DNA of 63,672 nt, taken from assembly GCA_023395595.1 (NCBI GenBank), contig JAEWYO010000012.1, forward strand, positions 1-63,672, written 5' to 3'. A model generated the notes under the pieces. The model had not been told where the DNA came from. It searched no databases and saw only the letters and a list, made by a program, of their open reading frames with translations. This document shows positions 41,251-50,106 of this stretch, piece by piece (within the stretch, counting starts at the first letter, position 1; each line of letters begins with the position of its first letter). A program made the translations under genes and the position numbers. This stretch comes from Bacillota bacterium (lineage in GTDB: Bacteria > Bacillota > Clostridia > Christensenellales > CAG-138).

Positions 41251-41277
41251 AAAAAGCCGCGCGGTTGCGCGGCTTTT
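41251..41277. terminator. Intrinsic terminator between flavodoxin-type gene and arcA
   Basis: A5-GCCGCGC, GGTT, GCGCGGC-T4 lies 13 bases after the flavodoxin-family stop and carries T-tracts on both strands. Confidence 0.85.
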
Positions 41278-41289
41278 GAAAGCAAGCCT

Positions 41290-41916
41290 TCAGCGGATAA
41301 AGTTCGTCATGATCCGTTTCTCATTTTCCGGCAGGGGCACGGTGTCCCGCCCTGTTTCGATGAGCTTGAGCAGCCAGGCCATGCACGCCGCGTTCTTCAC
41401 GAGGGTCTGCATGCCTTCGCCGTCGCCTTCGACCTCGCCTTTGTCCCGCCCGTAGGCAATCGTCCAATATTGCGACGGCGGAATCACGGTTTGCGCGAGG
41501 TTGAGGTAGTTGTTGAGTTGGTGGACGACATCCACACCGCCTGCGCGACGCACAACCGCGCAGCTCGTCGCCACCTTCAGGCGAAAATAGCGCGAACTGG
41601 AGTAAAACACGCGATCCAGAAACGACTTCATCGTGCCCGGAATGCCGGCATAATACGTCGGACAGCCGAGGATGAACCCGTCCGCCTCCCGCATCTTCTG
41701 CGCGATCTCGTTGACACCGTCGTCGGCAAAGACGCAGCGGTTCCCTTCCGAAAGCCCGCAGTGCCCGCAGGCGATGCAACCGCGGATGCTCTTGTTTCCG
41801 ATCTGGATCGTCTCGGTTTCAATCCCCTGTCGTTCCAGTTCGTCCGTCATTGCCCGAAGCGCCGTGCTCGTGTTGCCGTTTACGCGCGGGCTGCCGTTGA
41901 TTGCGATCACTTTCAT
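41290..41916 (-). CDS. Flavodoxin-fold NAD(P)H-dependent oxidoreductase
   Basis: A 208-residue FMN reductase-type protein (KVIAINGSPRVNGNTSTALRAM; CPTYYAGIPGTMKSFLDRVF). A cysteine pair in CIACGHC is typical of the iron-sulfur-flavoprotein-like branch, but the full C-x2-C-x2-C-x4-7-C set is only partly met (CIACGHCGLSEGNRC), so a 4Fe-4S cluster is plausible. It transfers electrons to an unknown substrate. The ribosome site is AAAGGAG. Confidence 0.87.
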   Translation of the reverse strand: MKVIAINGSPRVNGNTSTALRAMTDELERQGIETETIQIGNKSIRGCIACGHCGLSEGNRCVFADDGVNEIAQKMREADGFILGCPTYYAGIPGTMKSFLDRVFYSSSRYFRLKVATSCAVVRRAGGVDVVHQLNNYLNLAQTVIPPSQYWTIAYGRDKGEVEGDGEGMQTLVKNAACMAWLLKLIETGRDTVPLPENEKRIMTNFIR

Positions 41917-41960
41917 CTGCGTTGCTCCTTTTCGTGTTGTTGGAGGTTGTCTTCCTCAAA

Positions 41961-42527
41961 TCAGTCCAGCGGAAACGGCGAAAGCGCGTCTCCTTTGACC
42001 ATATATGCCCTTTTTGCCAGCCGCGCGAGGGGCGTGTCGCTCCGGCTGTCAGAGTAGAATTCGTCAATCTGCAGCTCGGGATATTGCTCCCGCATGCGGC
42101 GAACCTTCTCCTCGCCGTGGCAGTTCAGCCCGTCATAGGCGCCCGTCTGCGCCTCCACACGGGAGGCGATCAAGGTAAGACCCAGCCGATTGAGCAACGG
42201 ATGCAGCAAAAACTCCGGCGAGGCAGAAATGATCAAATCATCCTCGCGCTTTTGCGCAAAGTACCAGTCCTTGAGATTCTGATCGTGCGTAAGCCAGAAG
42301 CGTTCCACCTCTTCCAGCACATCCGGCACATGCTGAAGATAGCGATAAAAGCGCTGCTTCACGCGCGTCTTGTCCGCGAGACCCAGCTGCATGAGCAGTA
42401 GCCACGGCAGTGAAGCAAGCGCGCTGAGATAGGCGCGCGGGTATTTTCCCGCACAGTGGCGAAAGAAATCCACACTGGAATCCCCGCGATAGATCGTATT
42501 GTCAAAATCGTACACGTTTCTGAGCAA
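41961..42527 (-). CDS. HAD-family (IB type) phosphatase
   Basis: A 188-residue HAD phosphatase. The nucleophile motif is YDFDNTIYRGDSS (DxDxT-like, first Asp is the nucleophile), motif II is IISASPEF and the Lys/Asp end motif is FYSDSRSDTPL. It resembles the SerB/PGP-like HAD-IB group; the substrate is unknown. I choose the TTG at 42527 after AAAGGA because the only ATG upstream (42572) lacks a ribosome site. Confidence 0.8.
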   Translation of the reverse strand: MLRNVYDFDNTIYRGDSSVDFFRHCAGKYPRAYLSALASLPWLLLMQLGLADKTRVKQRFYRYLQHVPDVLEEVERFWLTHDQNLKDWYFAQKREDDLIISASPEFLLHPLLNRLGLTLIASRVEAQTGAYDGLNCHGEEKVRRMREQYPELQIDEFYSDSRSDTPLARLAKRAYMVKGDALSPFPLD

Positions 42528-42584
42528 GCGTTGTCCTTTCCCGGTTGAAAAGCCGCATATCGGCACCGGCACCTATCGTTTTGT

Positions 42585-43256
42585 TCAGCAAATGCCGCAA
42601 TCACCCGGATCGTGGAGCACCAGTTCCGGCACCCGCTTCGGGTCCCCCGTGATGCAGGTCGCGCCCGCCGAAAGGATTTCCTCTACCGAGCGGAAGCCCC
42701 AATTGACGGAGACGCAGCGCATTCCCGCGTTGTGGGCGAACTGCACGTCCACATCCGAATCTCCGACATAGACGGATTCCTCCGGCGTGACCTTGAAGAA
42801 ATCCATGATGAAGCGCAGCACGTCCGGCGCGGGCTTGATGGCAAACTTGTCCATCCGCCCGAGCACGATGGAAAACAGGTCTTTGGGGTAAAGCGTCTCC
42901 ACCACCTTGACGGTGTCTGCATGCGGCTTGTTGGACGCGATGGCGACCGTGACCCCCGCAGCTTTGATCGCCTCCACCGCCTCGATCATGCCATCGTAGG
43001 CATGCGAGCGATCGAGGCTGTGTTCCTTATAGTGTTCCATATAGAGCCCGAGCACCTTCTCCGCCTGATCCTTGTGATCCGGACCCACCGCATGCTCACA
43101 CATGTAGTTCACGCTATGGCCGACGATGGCCGCCACTTGCGGTTCGCTCAGCGTCGCAAGGCCGCACGATTCCAGCGCAAAATTGAGACTGTTTGTCAGA
43201 TCGTGGAGGGTATTGACGAGCGTGCCGTCAAGGTCGAATACGCAGAGTTTTACCAT
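42585..43256 (-). CDS. HAD-family phosphoglycolate-phosphatase-like hydrolase
   Basis: A 223-residue HAD enzyme with VFDLDGTLVNT (nucleophile Asp), the helical cap, VTVAIASNKPH (motif II), the Lys in KPAPD (motif III) and VYVGDSDVDVQFAHNAGM (motif IV). It is closest in layout to Gph/PgpB-type phosphatases that act on phosphoglycolate or pyrophosphate. It is 57 bp upstream of the other HAD gene on the same strand. Confidence 0.88.
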   Translation of the reverse strand: MVKLCVFDLDGTLVNTLHDLTNSLNFALESCGLATLSEPQVAAIVGHSVNYMCEHAVGPDHKDQAEKVLGLYMEHYKEHSLDRSHAYDGMIEAVEAIKAAGVTVAIASNKPHADTVKVVETLYPKDLFSIVLGRMDKFAIKPAPDVLRFIMDFFKVTPEESVYVGDSDVDVQFAHNAGMRCVSVNWGFRSVEEILSAGATCITGDPKRVPELVLHDPGDCGIC

Positions 43257-43336
43257 GATACTTTTTCTATCCTTCTTGTTCTTGATCGAACCAAATACGT
43301 TCTGTTTTTCATGAAATTCAGGCGCAAATAGCCTCT

Positions 43337-44230
43337 TTATAACCCCATCAGGATGCCAAACTGGCCGAGTATGACCAGAAGCGTGCCAAAGACGGAAGCG
43401 CCGGGTTGCTTTTCCTTCTGAAACATCCGCGCAAAGAGCATTACAAACACGCTCGTGAGCACGCCGATGGGCGCAAGCTCACTCATATCCCCACGCAGTG
43501 ACGCAAACTGCGTCATGATCCAGCTCCCCGCGAGGAACACAGCGGCAAACAGCACCCCCAACCATGCGCGGGGCGAAAAATCCCCAAGCGTCTTTTGTTT
43601 CCCGCGCGCAAAGACGAAGATCCAGAGAAATACCGCCGCAAATGCCGCGCGCCAGAACGCAAACACCGCGGAATCAAACGTTTCCCCAAGCATGCCGCGC
43701 TGCACAAGCTGTGACCCCGCGGCGGCAAACACCGCAATCAACGCATAGACAAACCAAAGCTGGCTTTGCAGCTGCGGCGTGCTGCTCTCGATAAACACGA
43801 TGCCGAGCAAAATCAACACCATGCAGCAAATCTTCCAGAGCCCCATCGGCGCGCCAAAGAGAAAATGGGATGCGGCAAGCGTGAGCAATTGGGACAGCAG
43901 AAACACCGGAAGTACCTTACTGACTTTTCCGCCCGTGAGCGCGGTAAAGAGGCTCAGCCACGCCAGCGCGGACAAAAAGCCGCATACGCCGGTCCAAGCA
44001 AGTTGCACGGTACTCACTTGCAGCACACGCGGGATTCCGCCGGAGAGCTGCAAAAGCCCCAGCGAGGACACCGCAAGCAGCAACGCAAACACAGCGGACG
44101 CTGCGGAAGGGTCCGCCCGGCGGGCAGCGCAGCGAATCCAGCTTGGCACACCGCCGAGCAGGATCGTGCTGCCGAACGCAAACGCAACCCAAAGAAGCAA
44201 GTTGCGGATTGCCAACGGGTCCAAATCCAT
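43337..44230 (-). CDS. EamA-family (DMT) transporter
   Basis: A 297-residue protein with ten predicted membrane helices in two homologous halves, typical of the drug/metabolite transporter superfamily. The substrate is unknown. The start is the ATG at 44230 after AGGAGG; the longer frame upstream runs into a repeat-containing intergenic region. Confidence 0.82.
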   Translation of the reverse strand: MDLDPLAIRNLLLWVAFAFGSTILLGGVPSWIRCAARRADPSAASAVFALLLAVSSLGLLQLSGGIPRVLQVSTVQLAWTGVCGFLSALAWLSLFTALTGGKVSKVLPVFLLSQLLTLAASHFLFGAPMGLWKICCMVLILLGIVFIESSTPQLQSQLWFVYALIAVFAAAGSQLVQRGMLGETFDSAVFAFWRAAFAAVFLWIFVFARGKQKTLGDFSPRAWLGVLFAAVFLAGSWIMTQFASLRGDMSELAPIGVLTSVFVMLFARMFQKEKQPGASVFGTLLVILGQFGILMGL

Positions 44231-44301
44231 ACGCTGCCTCCTGTTCTTTCCGCAGGGTATTGTATCATACCCGGCGGGTCGCGACAACCTTGCGCACGGT
44301 T

Positions 44302-44397
44302 GTTTCGGCACACTCGCGCGCAACTTGCGCTCGTTCCCGCATCGCCTTTTACGACTTGTAAAACGGTTTCGGCACACACGCGCGCGCATCTTGCGCT
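44302..44397. repeat. Imperfect 30-bp direct repeats
   Basis: GTTTCGGCACACTCGCGCGC at 44302 and GTTTCGGCACACACGCGCGC at 44366, each followed by a CTTGCGCT, are 64 bp apart in the intergenic region before the C69 peptidase gene. Confidence 0.7.
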
Positions 44398-44503
44398 TTC
44401 CTGCGCGTTTCCCCTGAACCCGCGCATATGCTATACTAATAGAAAACGATTCTACTCTTTACAACCAAACCGGCTATTTTTTCCGTCAGGAGGCAGCAAC
44501 CCT

Positions 44504-45748
44504 ATGTGTGATACGCTTGGCGTGCTCCACGGCTCCTATGCGCTCTTTGGCAAAAACAGCGACCGCAGCCCGAACGAGGCGCAGGTGACGGAGCTCTACC
44601 CCGCGCGCATCTATGACGGCGGCGAGGTCGCCTGCACCTATCGATTGATTCCGCAGGCGCGCGAAACGCTCGGCGTTCTGCTCTCGCGCCCGGTCTGGAT
44701 GTGGGGCGCGGAGATCGGCGTCAACGAAGCGGGGGTCGCCATCGGCAACGAGGCGGTGTTTACCAAGGGGAAACACGGAGCGCCTTCGCTGACGGGTATG
44801 GATCTGCTGCGTCTCGCGCTGGAACGCGCGGAGAGTGCGGAGCGCGCGGTCAACGTGATCATCGAGCTGCTCGAAACCTACGGCCAAGGCGGCAACTGCG
44901 GCTTTGACCACACGTTTTATTATGACAACGCGTTCCTGATTCAGGATAAAGACAACCTCTTCGTCCTCGAAACCTGCCGCAAAAACTGGGTAGTAAAGAG
45001 CTATCAAAAAGCATCCATCAGCAACCGACTCTCGATTGGCGCGGATGGCGAACGCTATGGCGGCGGGGTATGCGATTTTGCAAAGACGTATTCCGACCCG
45101 CTGTATTCCTGTTTTTCCGGAAGCAGGCAGCGAAAGCAAGCCAGCGCCTGCGCTCTACCGGGCGCAAGCACAGAAGCCGACCTCATGCGCGCGCTCAGAG
45201 GGCACAACGCAGAGGTCGCCAACCCGTTTGCCGAGGGTTCTGTTTCGAGCTGCTGCATGCATTATGGCGGCATGGTGGGCGACCACACGACCGCGAGCAT
45301 GGTCATCCGCCTCGGCGAGAACGCGCCGACGGTCTACCTCACGGGGACTTCTACCCCGTGCGTCTCGCTCTATAAGCCCTATCGCTTTGGCAACCCCGCA
45401 CGGCTGCCCGTGATTGCGCCCGGCGACGAGGCAGGCGCGTGCTACTGGCGCGAGGCGGAGGCGTTTCGCCGCCAGCTCATCGGCAAGATCGTTCCCGCGG
45501 AGTATTACGCGGAACGGGACGCGCTGGAAGCAAGCTGGCAAACGGATGTATCCTCCGACGCAAACGCGATGGACGAACTGCTCACCCGCGCGCTTGCCGA
45601 AGAAGCCGCGTTTTACGCAAAATACGATCCCGCAACGTTTGCCGCAGCGCCGGTGAAAAAAGCGTTCACGAAAAACTGGCGGAAGAAGAACGCGGCGTTT
45701 TCGCCCATCGCACAACAAAACACGCAGGAGACGGAAAGCAAAGCATGA
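44504..45748 (+). CDS. C69-family peptidase (Ntn-hydrolase fold)
   Basis: A 414-residue protein starting MCDTLGVLHG, where Cys2 becomes the N-terminal nucleophile after Met removal. KNSDRSPNEAQ and the FGKNSDRS region match the C69 dipeptidase group. It probably cleaves small peptides or amides in the cytosol, since no signal peptide is seen. It is translationally coupled (ATGA) to a beta-lactamase-type serine hydrolase. The start follows TCAGGAGG. Confidence 0.85.
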   Translation: MCDTLGVLHGSYALFGKNSDRSPNEAQVTELYPARIYDGGEVACTYRLIPQARETLGVLLSRPVWMWGAEIGVNEAGVAIGNEAVFTKGKHGAPSLTGMDLLRLALERAESAERAVNVIIELLETYGQGGNCGFDHTFYYDNAFLIQDKDNLFVLETCRKNWVVKSYQKASISNRLSIGADGERYGGGVCDFAKTYSDPLYSCFSGSRQRKQASACALPGASTEADLMRALRGHNAEVANPFAEGSVSSCCMHYGGMVGDHTTASMVIRLGENAPTVYLTGTSTPCVSLYKPYRFGNPARLPVIAPGDEAGACYWREAEAFRRQLIGKIVPAEYYAERDALEASWQTDVSSDANAMDELLTRALAEEAAFYAKYDPATFAAAPVKKAFTKNWRKKNAAFSPIAQQNTQETESKA

Positions 45749-46947
45749 CGATTGACCCAAGACAACGGCTGGAAGCGGGCATCTCCCATCTGGTGGATGA
45801 GCGAAAAATCATCAGCGGCATCGCGGTGTCTTATGGCGATCTTGCGCAAGGCGAGGCGTTTTCGCGCGGGAACCTGCGCGAGGTGCGCCTGCAAGACGGC
45901 GCATTCGTGCCGGACGTTGCCCCGCTTGCGAATGATTCGATCTTCGACCTTGCCTCGGTGAGTAAGCTCTACACCTGCATCGCGGTGTTGCAGCTTGTCG
46001 AGCGCGGCAAGCTCCGGCTCGATCAAACCATTGGACGCGTGGACAAGCGATTTTCGCACATTGCGGATGTTTCGCTCGAAGACTTGCTCTGCTTTCGCGC
46101 AAACCTGCAAACCACCGCGCGGATGGATGCGGTTTCGTCTGCCGAAGAAGCGGAGGCGTTGCTGTTTGACATTCGCCTTGGCGCACCGCCTGTGCGAAAA
46201 TTCTATACCGACATGGGTGCGATGGTGCTCAAATACATCGTCGAGTCCGCTTCCGATATGCTCTTTTGGGATTTCTTGCGGGAGAATATCATTACTCCAC
46301 TCGGGATGACGCGGACGTTTGCCAAGGTACCCGAATCGCTCCTGCCGCAAACCGTGGACTGCAACTATGAGCGCAGAATCGTAAACGGCGCTTACTCGCT
46401 GGACACCGATTGCCCGCCGGGCACGGTACACGACCCGAAAGCGCGCCTGCTCAACACCACGCGTCCGGCGCCCTGCGGACACGCAGGCTTGTTCGCGAGT
46501 CTGGACGACATGACGAAGCTTGCACGCGGGTTGCTCGGCGGCGCGTTGCTGGGGCGCAAGACGCTGCTTGAAATCGGCGTGAACCGCACGGGCGGAAAGC
46601 TACCGGACGGCAGTGATTCGCAATATATGGGATATCTTTGCTATTCCAAGCAGCCGGTGCAGACCTTCAGCGAGGTACCCGCGTATTTCGGTAATAGAAC
46701 CATTGCGCTCAACGGCTTTACGGGCAACCATTTCTCTGTCGATCCGGAGAAGAACCAATTTATGATTCTGCTGGCCAACCGCATCCACAACAGAGCCACG
46801 ACCGTGACCGGGCGCGCGAACCCGGAGGACAAGACGGAAACCATCCTCTGGGACGACGGAAAGACCTATATCGTCTCACAAAACTTCGTCTACACGAAGG
46901 ACAAGTTCCTCAAAAACCACATCGGCGATATTCTGGCGGGGTATTGA
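45745..46947 (+). CDS. Beta-lactamase/penicillin-binding-like serine hydrolase
   Basis: A 400-residue class C-like serine hydrolase. The SxxK motif is S71-V-S-K74 (LASVSKLYT), and a YxN-like CNYER and HxG-like motif follow further on. No signal peptide is visible, so it is probably cytosolic and may act on esters or small peptides. The start overlaps the C69 peptidase stop by 4 bp, and together the two genes may process cell-wall-derived or dietary peptides (inference). Confidence 0.85.
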   Translation: MTIDPRQRLEAGISHLVDERKIISGIAVSYGDLAQGEAFSRGNLREVRLQDGAFVPDVAPLANDSIFDLASVSKLYTCIAVLQLVERGKLRLDQTIGRVDKRFSHIADVSLEDLLCFRANLQTTARMDAVSSAEEAEALLFDIRLGAPPVRKFYTDMGAMVLKYIVESASDMLFWDFLRENIITPLGMTRTFAKVPESLLPQTVDCNYERRIVNGAYSLDTDCPPGTVHDPKARLLNTTRPAPCGHAGLFASLDDMTKLARGLLGGALLGRKTLLEIGVNRTGGKLPDGSDSQYMGYLCYSKQPVQTFSEVPAYFGNRTIALNGFTGNHFSVDPEKNQFMILLANRIHNRATTVTGRANPEDKTETILWDDGKTYIVSQNFVYTKDKFLKNHIGDILAGY

Positions 46948-46990
46948 GGCGATGAAACATGTTGCCCGTCGCGCAATACAGGAGAACAGG

Positions 46991-47419
46991 ATGGAACGTA
47001 GATTCTTTGTGGCTGTCAAAGCACTCTTGTTTCATAAAGGCAAGTTCCTGCTCGTCAAGCGTTCCAGCGCGGCGAGAGGCGAACACCAGTTCTGGGAGTT
47101 CCCCGGCGGAAGACTTGAATTTGGGGAAACGCCGGAAGAAGCGCTTCTTCGAGAGGTCAAGGAAGAAACTGGGCTTCAAGCAACCTTGATCTCCCCAATA
47201 CAAACCTGGAGCTTTTTTCGAGACACCGATACCCAAATCATTGGCATCACTTTTTTAGCAAAAGCGAGCGAACCTTGCATCACGTTATCCAACGAACACG
47301 ATACATATGCTTGGGTTACGAAGGACGAGATCAGCCACTATCACATTCATCCAAGTGTTCTGGATGGGATTCAAAAGTTCAACTTTGACGAACTCAACGA
47401 TCAATGTAGTCGCGCTTGA
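46991..47419 (+). CDS. Nudix hydrolase
   Basis: A 142-residue protein with a canonical Nudix box (GGRLEFGETPEEALLREVKEETGL). It hydrolyses a nucleoside diphosphate linked to another moiety; it resembles MutT/NudI-like housecleaning enzymes. The start is the ATG at 46991 after CAGGAGAACAGG. Base composition is more AT-rich than the genes before it. Confidence 0.88.
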   Translation: MERRFFVAVKALLFHKGKFLLVKRSSAARGEHQFWEFPGGRLEFGETPEEALLREVKEETGLQATLISPIQTWSFFRDTDTQIIGITFLAKASEPCITLSNEHDTYAWVTKDEISHYHIHPSVLDGIQKFNFDELNDQCSRA

Positions 47420-47434
47420 GCCCTTTCGCGGCGT

Positions 47435-48226
47435 CTACTGTTCTCCCGATATGCAGTTTCTCAGCGATTCCAGCTTTTTTGCACGTTGATATGCTTCCTG
47501 CAAAAATTCTTCGATAGATAACTTTTCATAACTCCAGTTCATGGCTTCTATCGCAGTTGCTCCTGTATACCCCGTCTTCGAAATTTGCTTGATCGTTGCT
47601 GACCAATCGATTGCTCCATCAAACGGCAACAGATGCGTAATATACTGCCCGTGCACATCGATGTAATCGTGCAGGTGCAGTGCCATTAAACGCGAACCAA
47701 ACATCGATAACAGATCGCTATTTGGATAAAATCGGTGGTGATGGGAACTGTCGTAGCAAAAACCAATCCGGCAGGAGTTCAGTTGCTCGAACAGATACGC
47801 CAAATTGGCAAGGTTATGCAAATTCTCCAGCGCAACATGAACACCCAGTTTTTCGGCTTTTTCGGCGATTGTCTGAAACCTTTTGAGTCCCAATGCGTTG
47901 CATGGTTTGTCCTCATCAGGCAAGTGAATCACCATTGTCGGGATCTGAAATTCCGCACAATCTGCAATACTTTGTAGGTAGCAATCTATTGCAGCATCTC
48001 CATCCAGATTATCAAGCCAAATATCATCTTGTATGTGGAACGGAGTGTGGATGTTCTCGATCAAAAGATCAGCTTCCCGCACAAGCTGTGGTGCCTTACG
48101 ATAATCATTTCGGTCGAGGTAGCTGCTCCACCACAACATTACGCCATCAAATCCTGCTTCTTTTATCAGATGATATCGTTCCTGAATCGGCAAGTCGTAT
48201 CCAAACCAATCATAGATCGTAATCAT
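47435..48226 (-). CDS. Xylose-isomerase-like TIM-barrel sugar epimerase/isomerase
   Basis: A 263-residue TIM-barrel protein (AP endonuclease 2-like superfamily). FDGVMLWWSSYL, VALENLHNLANL and FCYDSSHHHRF hold the metal-binding Glu, His and Asp residues. It probably isomerises or epimerises a sugar or sugar phosphate; the substrate is unknown. It is AT-richer than its surroundings and convergent with the Nudix gene, with 15 bases between the two. Confidence 0.82.
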   Translation of the reverse strand: MITIYDWFGYDLPIQERYHLIKEAGFDGVMLWWSSYLDRNDYRKAPQLVREADLLIENIHTPFHIQDDIWLDNLDGDAAIDCYLQSIADCAEFQIPTMVIHLPDEDKPCNALGLKRFQTIAEKAEKLGVHVALENLHNLANLAYLFEQLNSCRIGFCYDSSHHHRFYPNSDLLSMFGSRLMALHLHDYIDVHGQYITHLLPFDGAIDWSATIKQISKTGYTGATAIEAMNWSYEKLSIEEFLQEAYQRAKKLESLRNCISGEQ

Positions 48227-48298
48227 TTTTCATCAACCGTCTTCTTTCTGAAAGAATGTCCATTCGCAATATACCATATAATCATTCGAACAAAATAC

Positions 48299-48337
48299 AA
48301 AAAGCCGGCGCGCTGGTACAAACGCGTCGGCTTTTTT
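48299..48337. terminator. Intrinsic terminator between isomerase and YdcZ-type transporter genes
   Basis: AAAAAGCCG and CGGCTTTTTT arms with additional CGCG/CGCG pairing lie 13 bases after the YdcZ stop and carry a T-tract on each strand. Confidence 0.75.
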
Positions 48338-48349
48338 CTGCTTGCGGGG

Positions 48350-49249
48350 TTATTCCGCCTCGGCGTTGCGCTCCGCCGTCAGCCGCCGGGAGGCGCGCCG
48401 CTCAAACAGCAGATTCAGCGCAAGGCCAAGGGCAACCAATACCCCGCCGATGATATTCGCGGTAGAAAACGCGCCATCCATCAGCGCATCGAGAATCACA
48501 CCTGTAAACACCTGTCCAACAAACATCAACAGCGTGATGTAGAGCTGCGGAATCTTCGCCACAACGATGTTGCTTAGCCAAACCGTGACCACACCGATTG
48601 CGCCGCCGAGATACGTCCACCAATTCGGCGCAAGCACGAACCCCGCCCAGATTGGCTCATTTGTGCCAAAGAGCAGGAACACGGGAAGCGCCGCGGCAAG
48701 CCCGCAGACATAGTTGAAAAATGTGCTGATATATACGCTGGTCTCGTCCGCAAGCCGCGCGTTGTAGGAACGCGAAATCACCAGCAGCACGCCGGAGAAA
48801 AACACCGCCAGCACGGGCCAGAACGTAAATCCGCCGCCCATCATCCAGCCGATGCCACCCGCAACCAGCAGGATGCCGGGGATTTGGTAGGCGCGAAACG
48901 GATGCTTCTTCATGCCGAACCAGCCGAACTGATCCACCAGCGCACCGGCGATGCTCTGCCCGAAGAGCCCGAGCGCGAGAATTGCCGAAAGGCTGATTTT
49001 GCCAAAGGCGAAGTTGACGCTTGCGGTGGTCGCAACGCCGAGCACGCCACCGATATATAGATACCACGGCAGGCGCTTTGCAAACGGCTTTTCGCGCCGC
49101 GCGAGGATAATCCCCCCGATGATGATGAGGCCGACGATATGGATGATGACCGTTGCGGAATACATGCCGTAGAGCGTGGTCAGTCCGCCGTTGACGGCGA
49201 TCATCACCGCGACAAGGATTCCGATCATTAAGGAAGCAAAATAGTACAT
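48350..49249 (-). CDS. YdcZ-type DMT transporter
   Basis: A 299-residue protein with ten helices in two repeats (FASLMIGILVAVMIAVNGGL; FALGxxGQSIAGALVDQFGWFG). It matches the YdcZ branch of the DMT superfamily (PF04657). The substrate is unknown. It is divergent from a Crp-type regulator, and a TGACATATGTCA palindrome lies between them at the position of a class II activator site. Confidence 0.85.
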   Translation of the reverse strand: MYYFASLMIGILVAVMIAVNGGLTTLYGMYSATVIIHIVGLIIIGGIILARREKPFAKRLPWYLYIGGVLGVATTASVNFAFGKISLSAILALGLFGQSIAGALVDQFGWFGMKKHPFRAYQIPGILLVAGGIGWMMGGGFTFWPVLAVFFSGVLLVISRSYNARLADETSVYISTFFNYVCGLAAALPVFLLFGTNEPIWAGFVLAPNWWTYLGGAIGVVTVWLSNIVVAKIPQLYITLLMFVGQVFTGVILDALMDGAFSTANIIGGVLVALGLALNLLFERRASRRLTAERNAEAE

Positions 49250-49323
49250 TTGTTGGGTTTCTCCGGGTCAATGTTCGCCTTGGCGGAGCTTTTTTGTGCA
49301 CCGCCGCGATGGATGACACCCTG

Positions 49324-49364
49324 AGTATAGTGCGCGCGCTTGACGCGGCATATGACATATGTCA
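49324..49364 (-). promoter_or_regulatory. Crp-type palindrome and YdcZ promoter
   Basis: TGACATATGTCA (49353-49364) is a perfect 12-bp palindrome. TATACT on the minus strand (49324-49329) would start the YdcZ transcript near 49317, so the palindrome centre is at about -41, the class II activator distance for Crp/Fnr proteins. Confidence 0.55.
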
Positions 49365-49399
49365 CACTAAGAATAAAACAATACGCTGTGAGGAAACGC

Positions 49400-50053
49400 A
49401 TGCAAAAGCAAAAACTACCTGCGAAATACGCGCCCGCTCTGGCGGAATATGCGCTGGATTGGCTGGATCTCTCCGCTGCCGTGCTGCTTACATACGAGCG
49501 CTGCGAATGGATGCTACTTGCCGAGCAGGAGATCCCCTATCTTTACGTAATGCTCTCCGGCAAAGCGAAGGTTTGCATGAGCGACGCCAGCGGGCGAAAC
49601 CTGCTGCTGTGCTACTATGTTTCGGAAGGAATCATGGGCGATGTGGAGCTCATGATGGGCAGGCATGAGGCGATCTCCGCCGTGCAGGCCGTCTCCACGG
49701 TGGAATGCATCGGCCTGCCGCTGAACGTCTATGCGCCCGCGCTGCTTTCCCACCTGCCGTTTGTGCGCCGCGCGGCACAGGGGCTTGCCATCAAGCTCCA
49801 CGAAAGCGTCGCGAGTACGACGGAGATCATCCTGCGCCCGTTTGAGGCGCGGCTCGGCAGTTATCTGCTGCAAAGCGCGCAAGGCGGCGTGTTCTCCGAG
49901 CGGTTGATCGACGTTGCCGAGCAGCTCGGCGTCAGCTATCGGCATCTGTTGCGCGCGCTCAAGGCGCTTGGCGAGGAGGGTATTTTGGAGAAGCGCAAGG
50001 ACGGTTATCACATTCTCGACGAAGCGGGTTTGCGCAAAAAAGCCGCCGTGTGA
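49400..50053 (+). CDS. Crp/Fnr-family transcription regulator
   Basis: A 217-residue protein. An N-terminal cyclic-nucleotide-binding-like beta barrel (MLSGKAKVCMSDASGRNLLLCYYVSEGIMGDVELMM) is joined by a long helix to a C-terminal winged helix (DVAEQLGVSYRHLLRALKALGEEGIL). No Fnr iron-sulfur cysteines are seen. It is divergent from the YdcZ transporter and probably controls it through the TGACATATGTCA site. The start is the ATG at 49400 after GAGGAAACGC. The coding end is also the first arm of a terminator. Confidence 0.87.
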   Translation: MQKQKLPAKYAPALAEYALDWLDLSAAVLLTYERCEWMLLAEQEIPYLYVMLSGKAKVCMSDASGRNLLLCYYVSEGIMGDVELMMGRHEAISAVQAVSTVECIGLPLNVYAPALLSHLPFVRRAAQGLAIKLHESVASTTEIILRPFEARLGSYLLQSAQGGVFSERLIDVAEQLGVSYRHLLRALKALGEEGILEKRKDGYHILDEAGLRKKAAV

Positions 50054-50068
50054 ACGGCGACTTTTTGT
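50036..50068 (+). terminator. Terminator overlapping the regulator stop codon
   Basis: GCCGCCGT, GTGA, ACGGCG and CTTTTTG form a hairpin whose loop contains the TGA stop. Confidence 0.75.
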
Positions 50069-50106
50069 TTGGCGCGTTGTATTCGTTGTACGTGGAGGCT
50101 CCGGTA

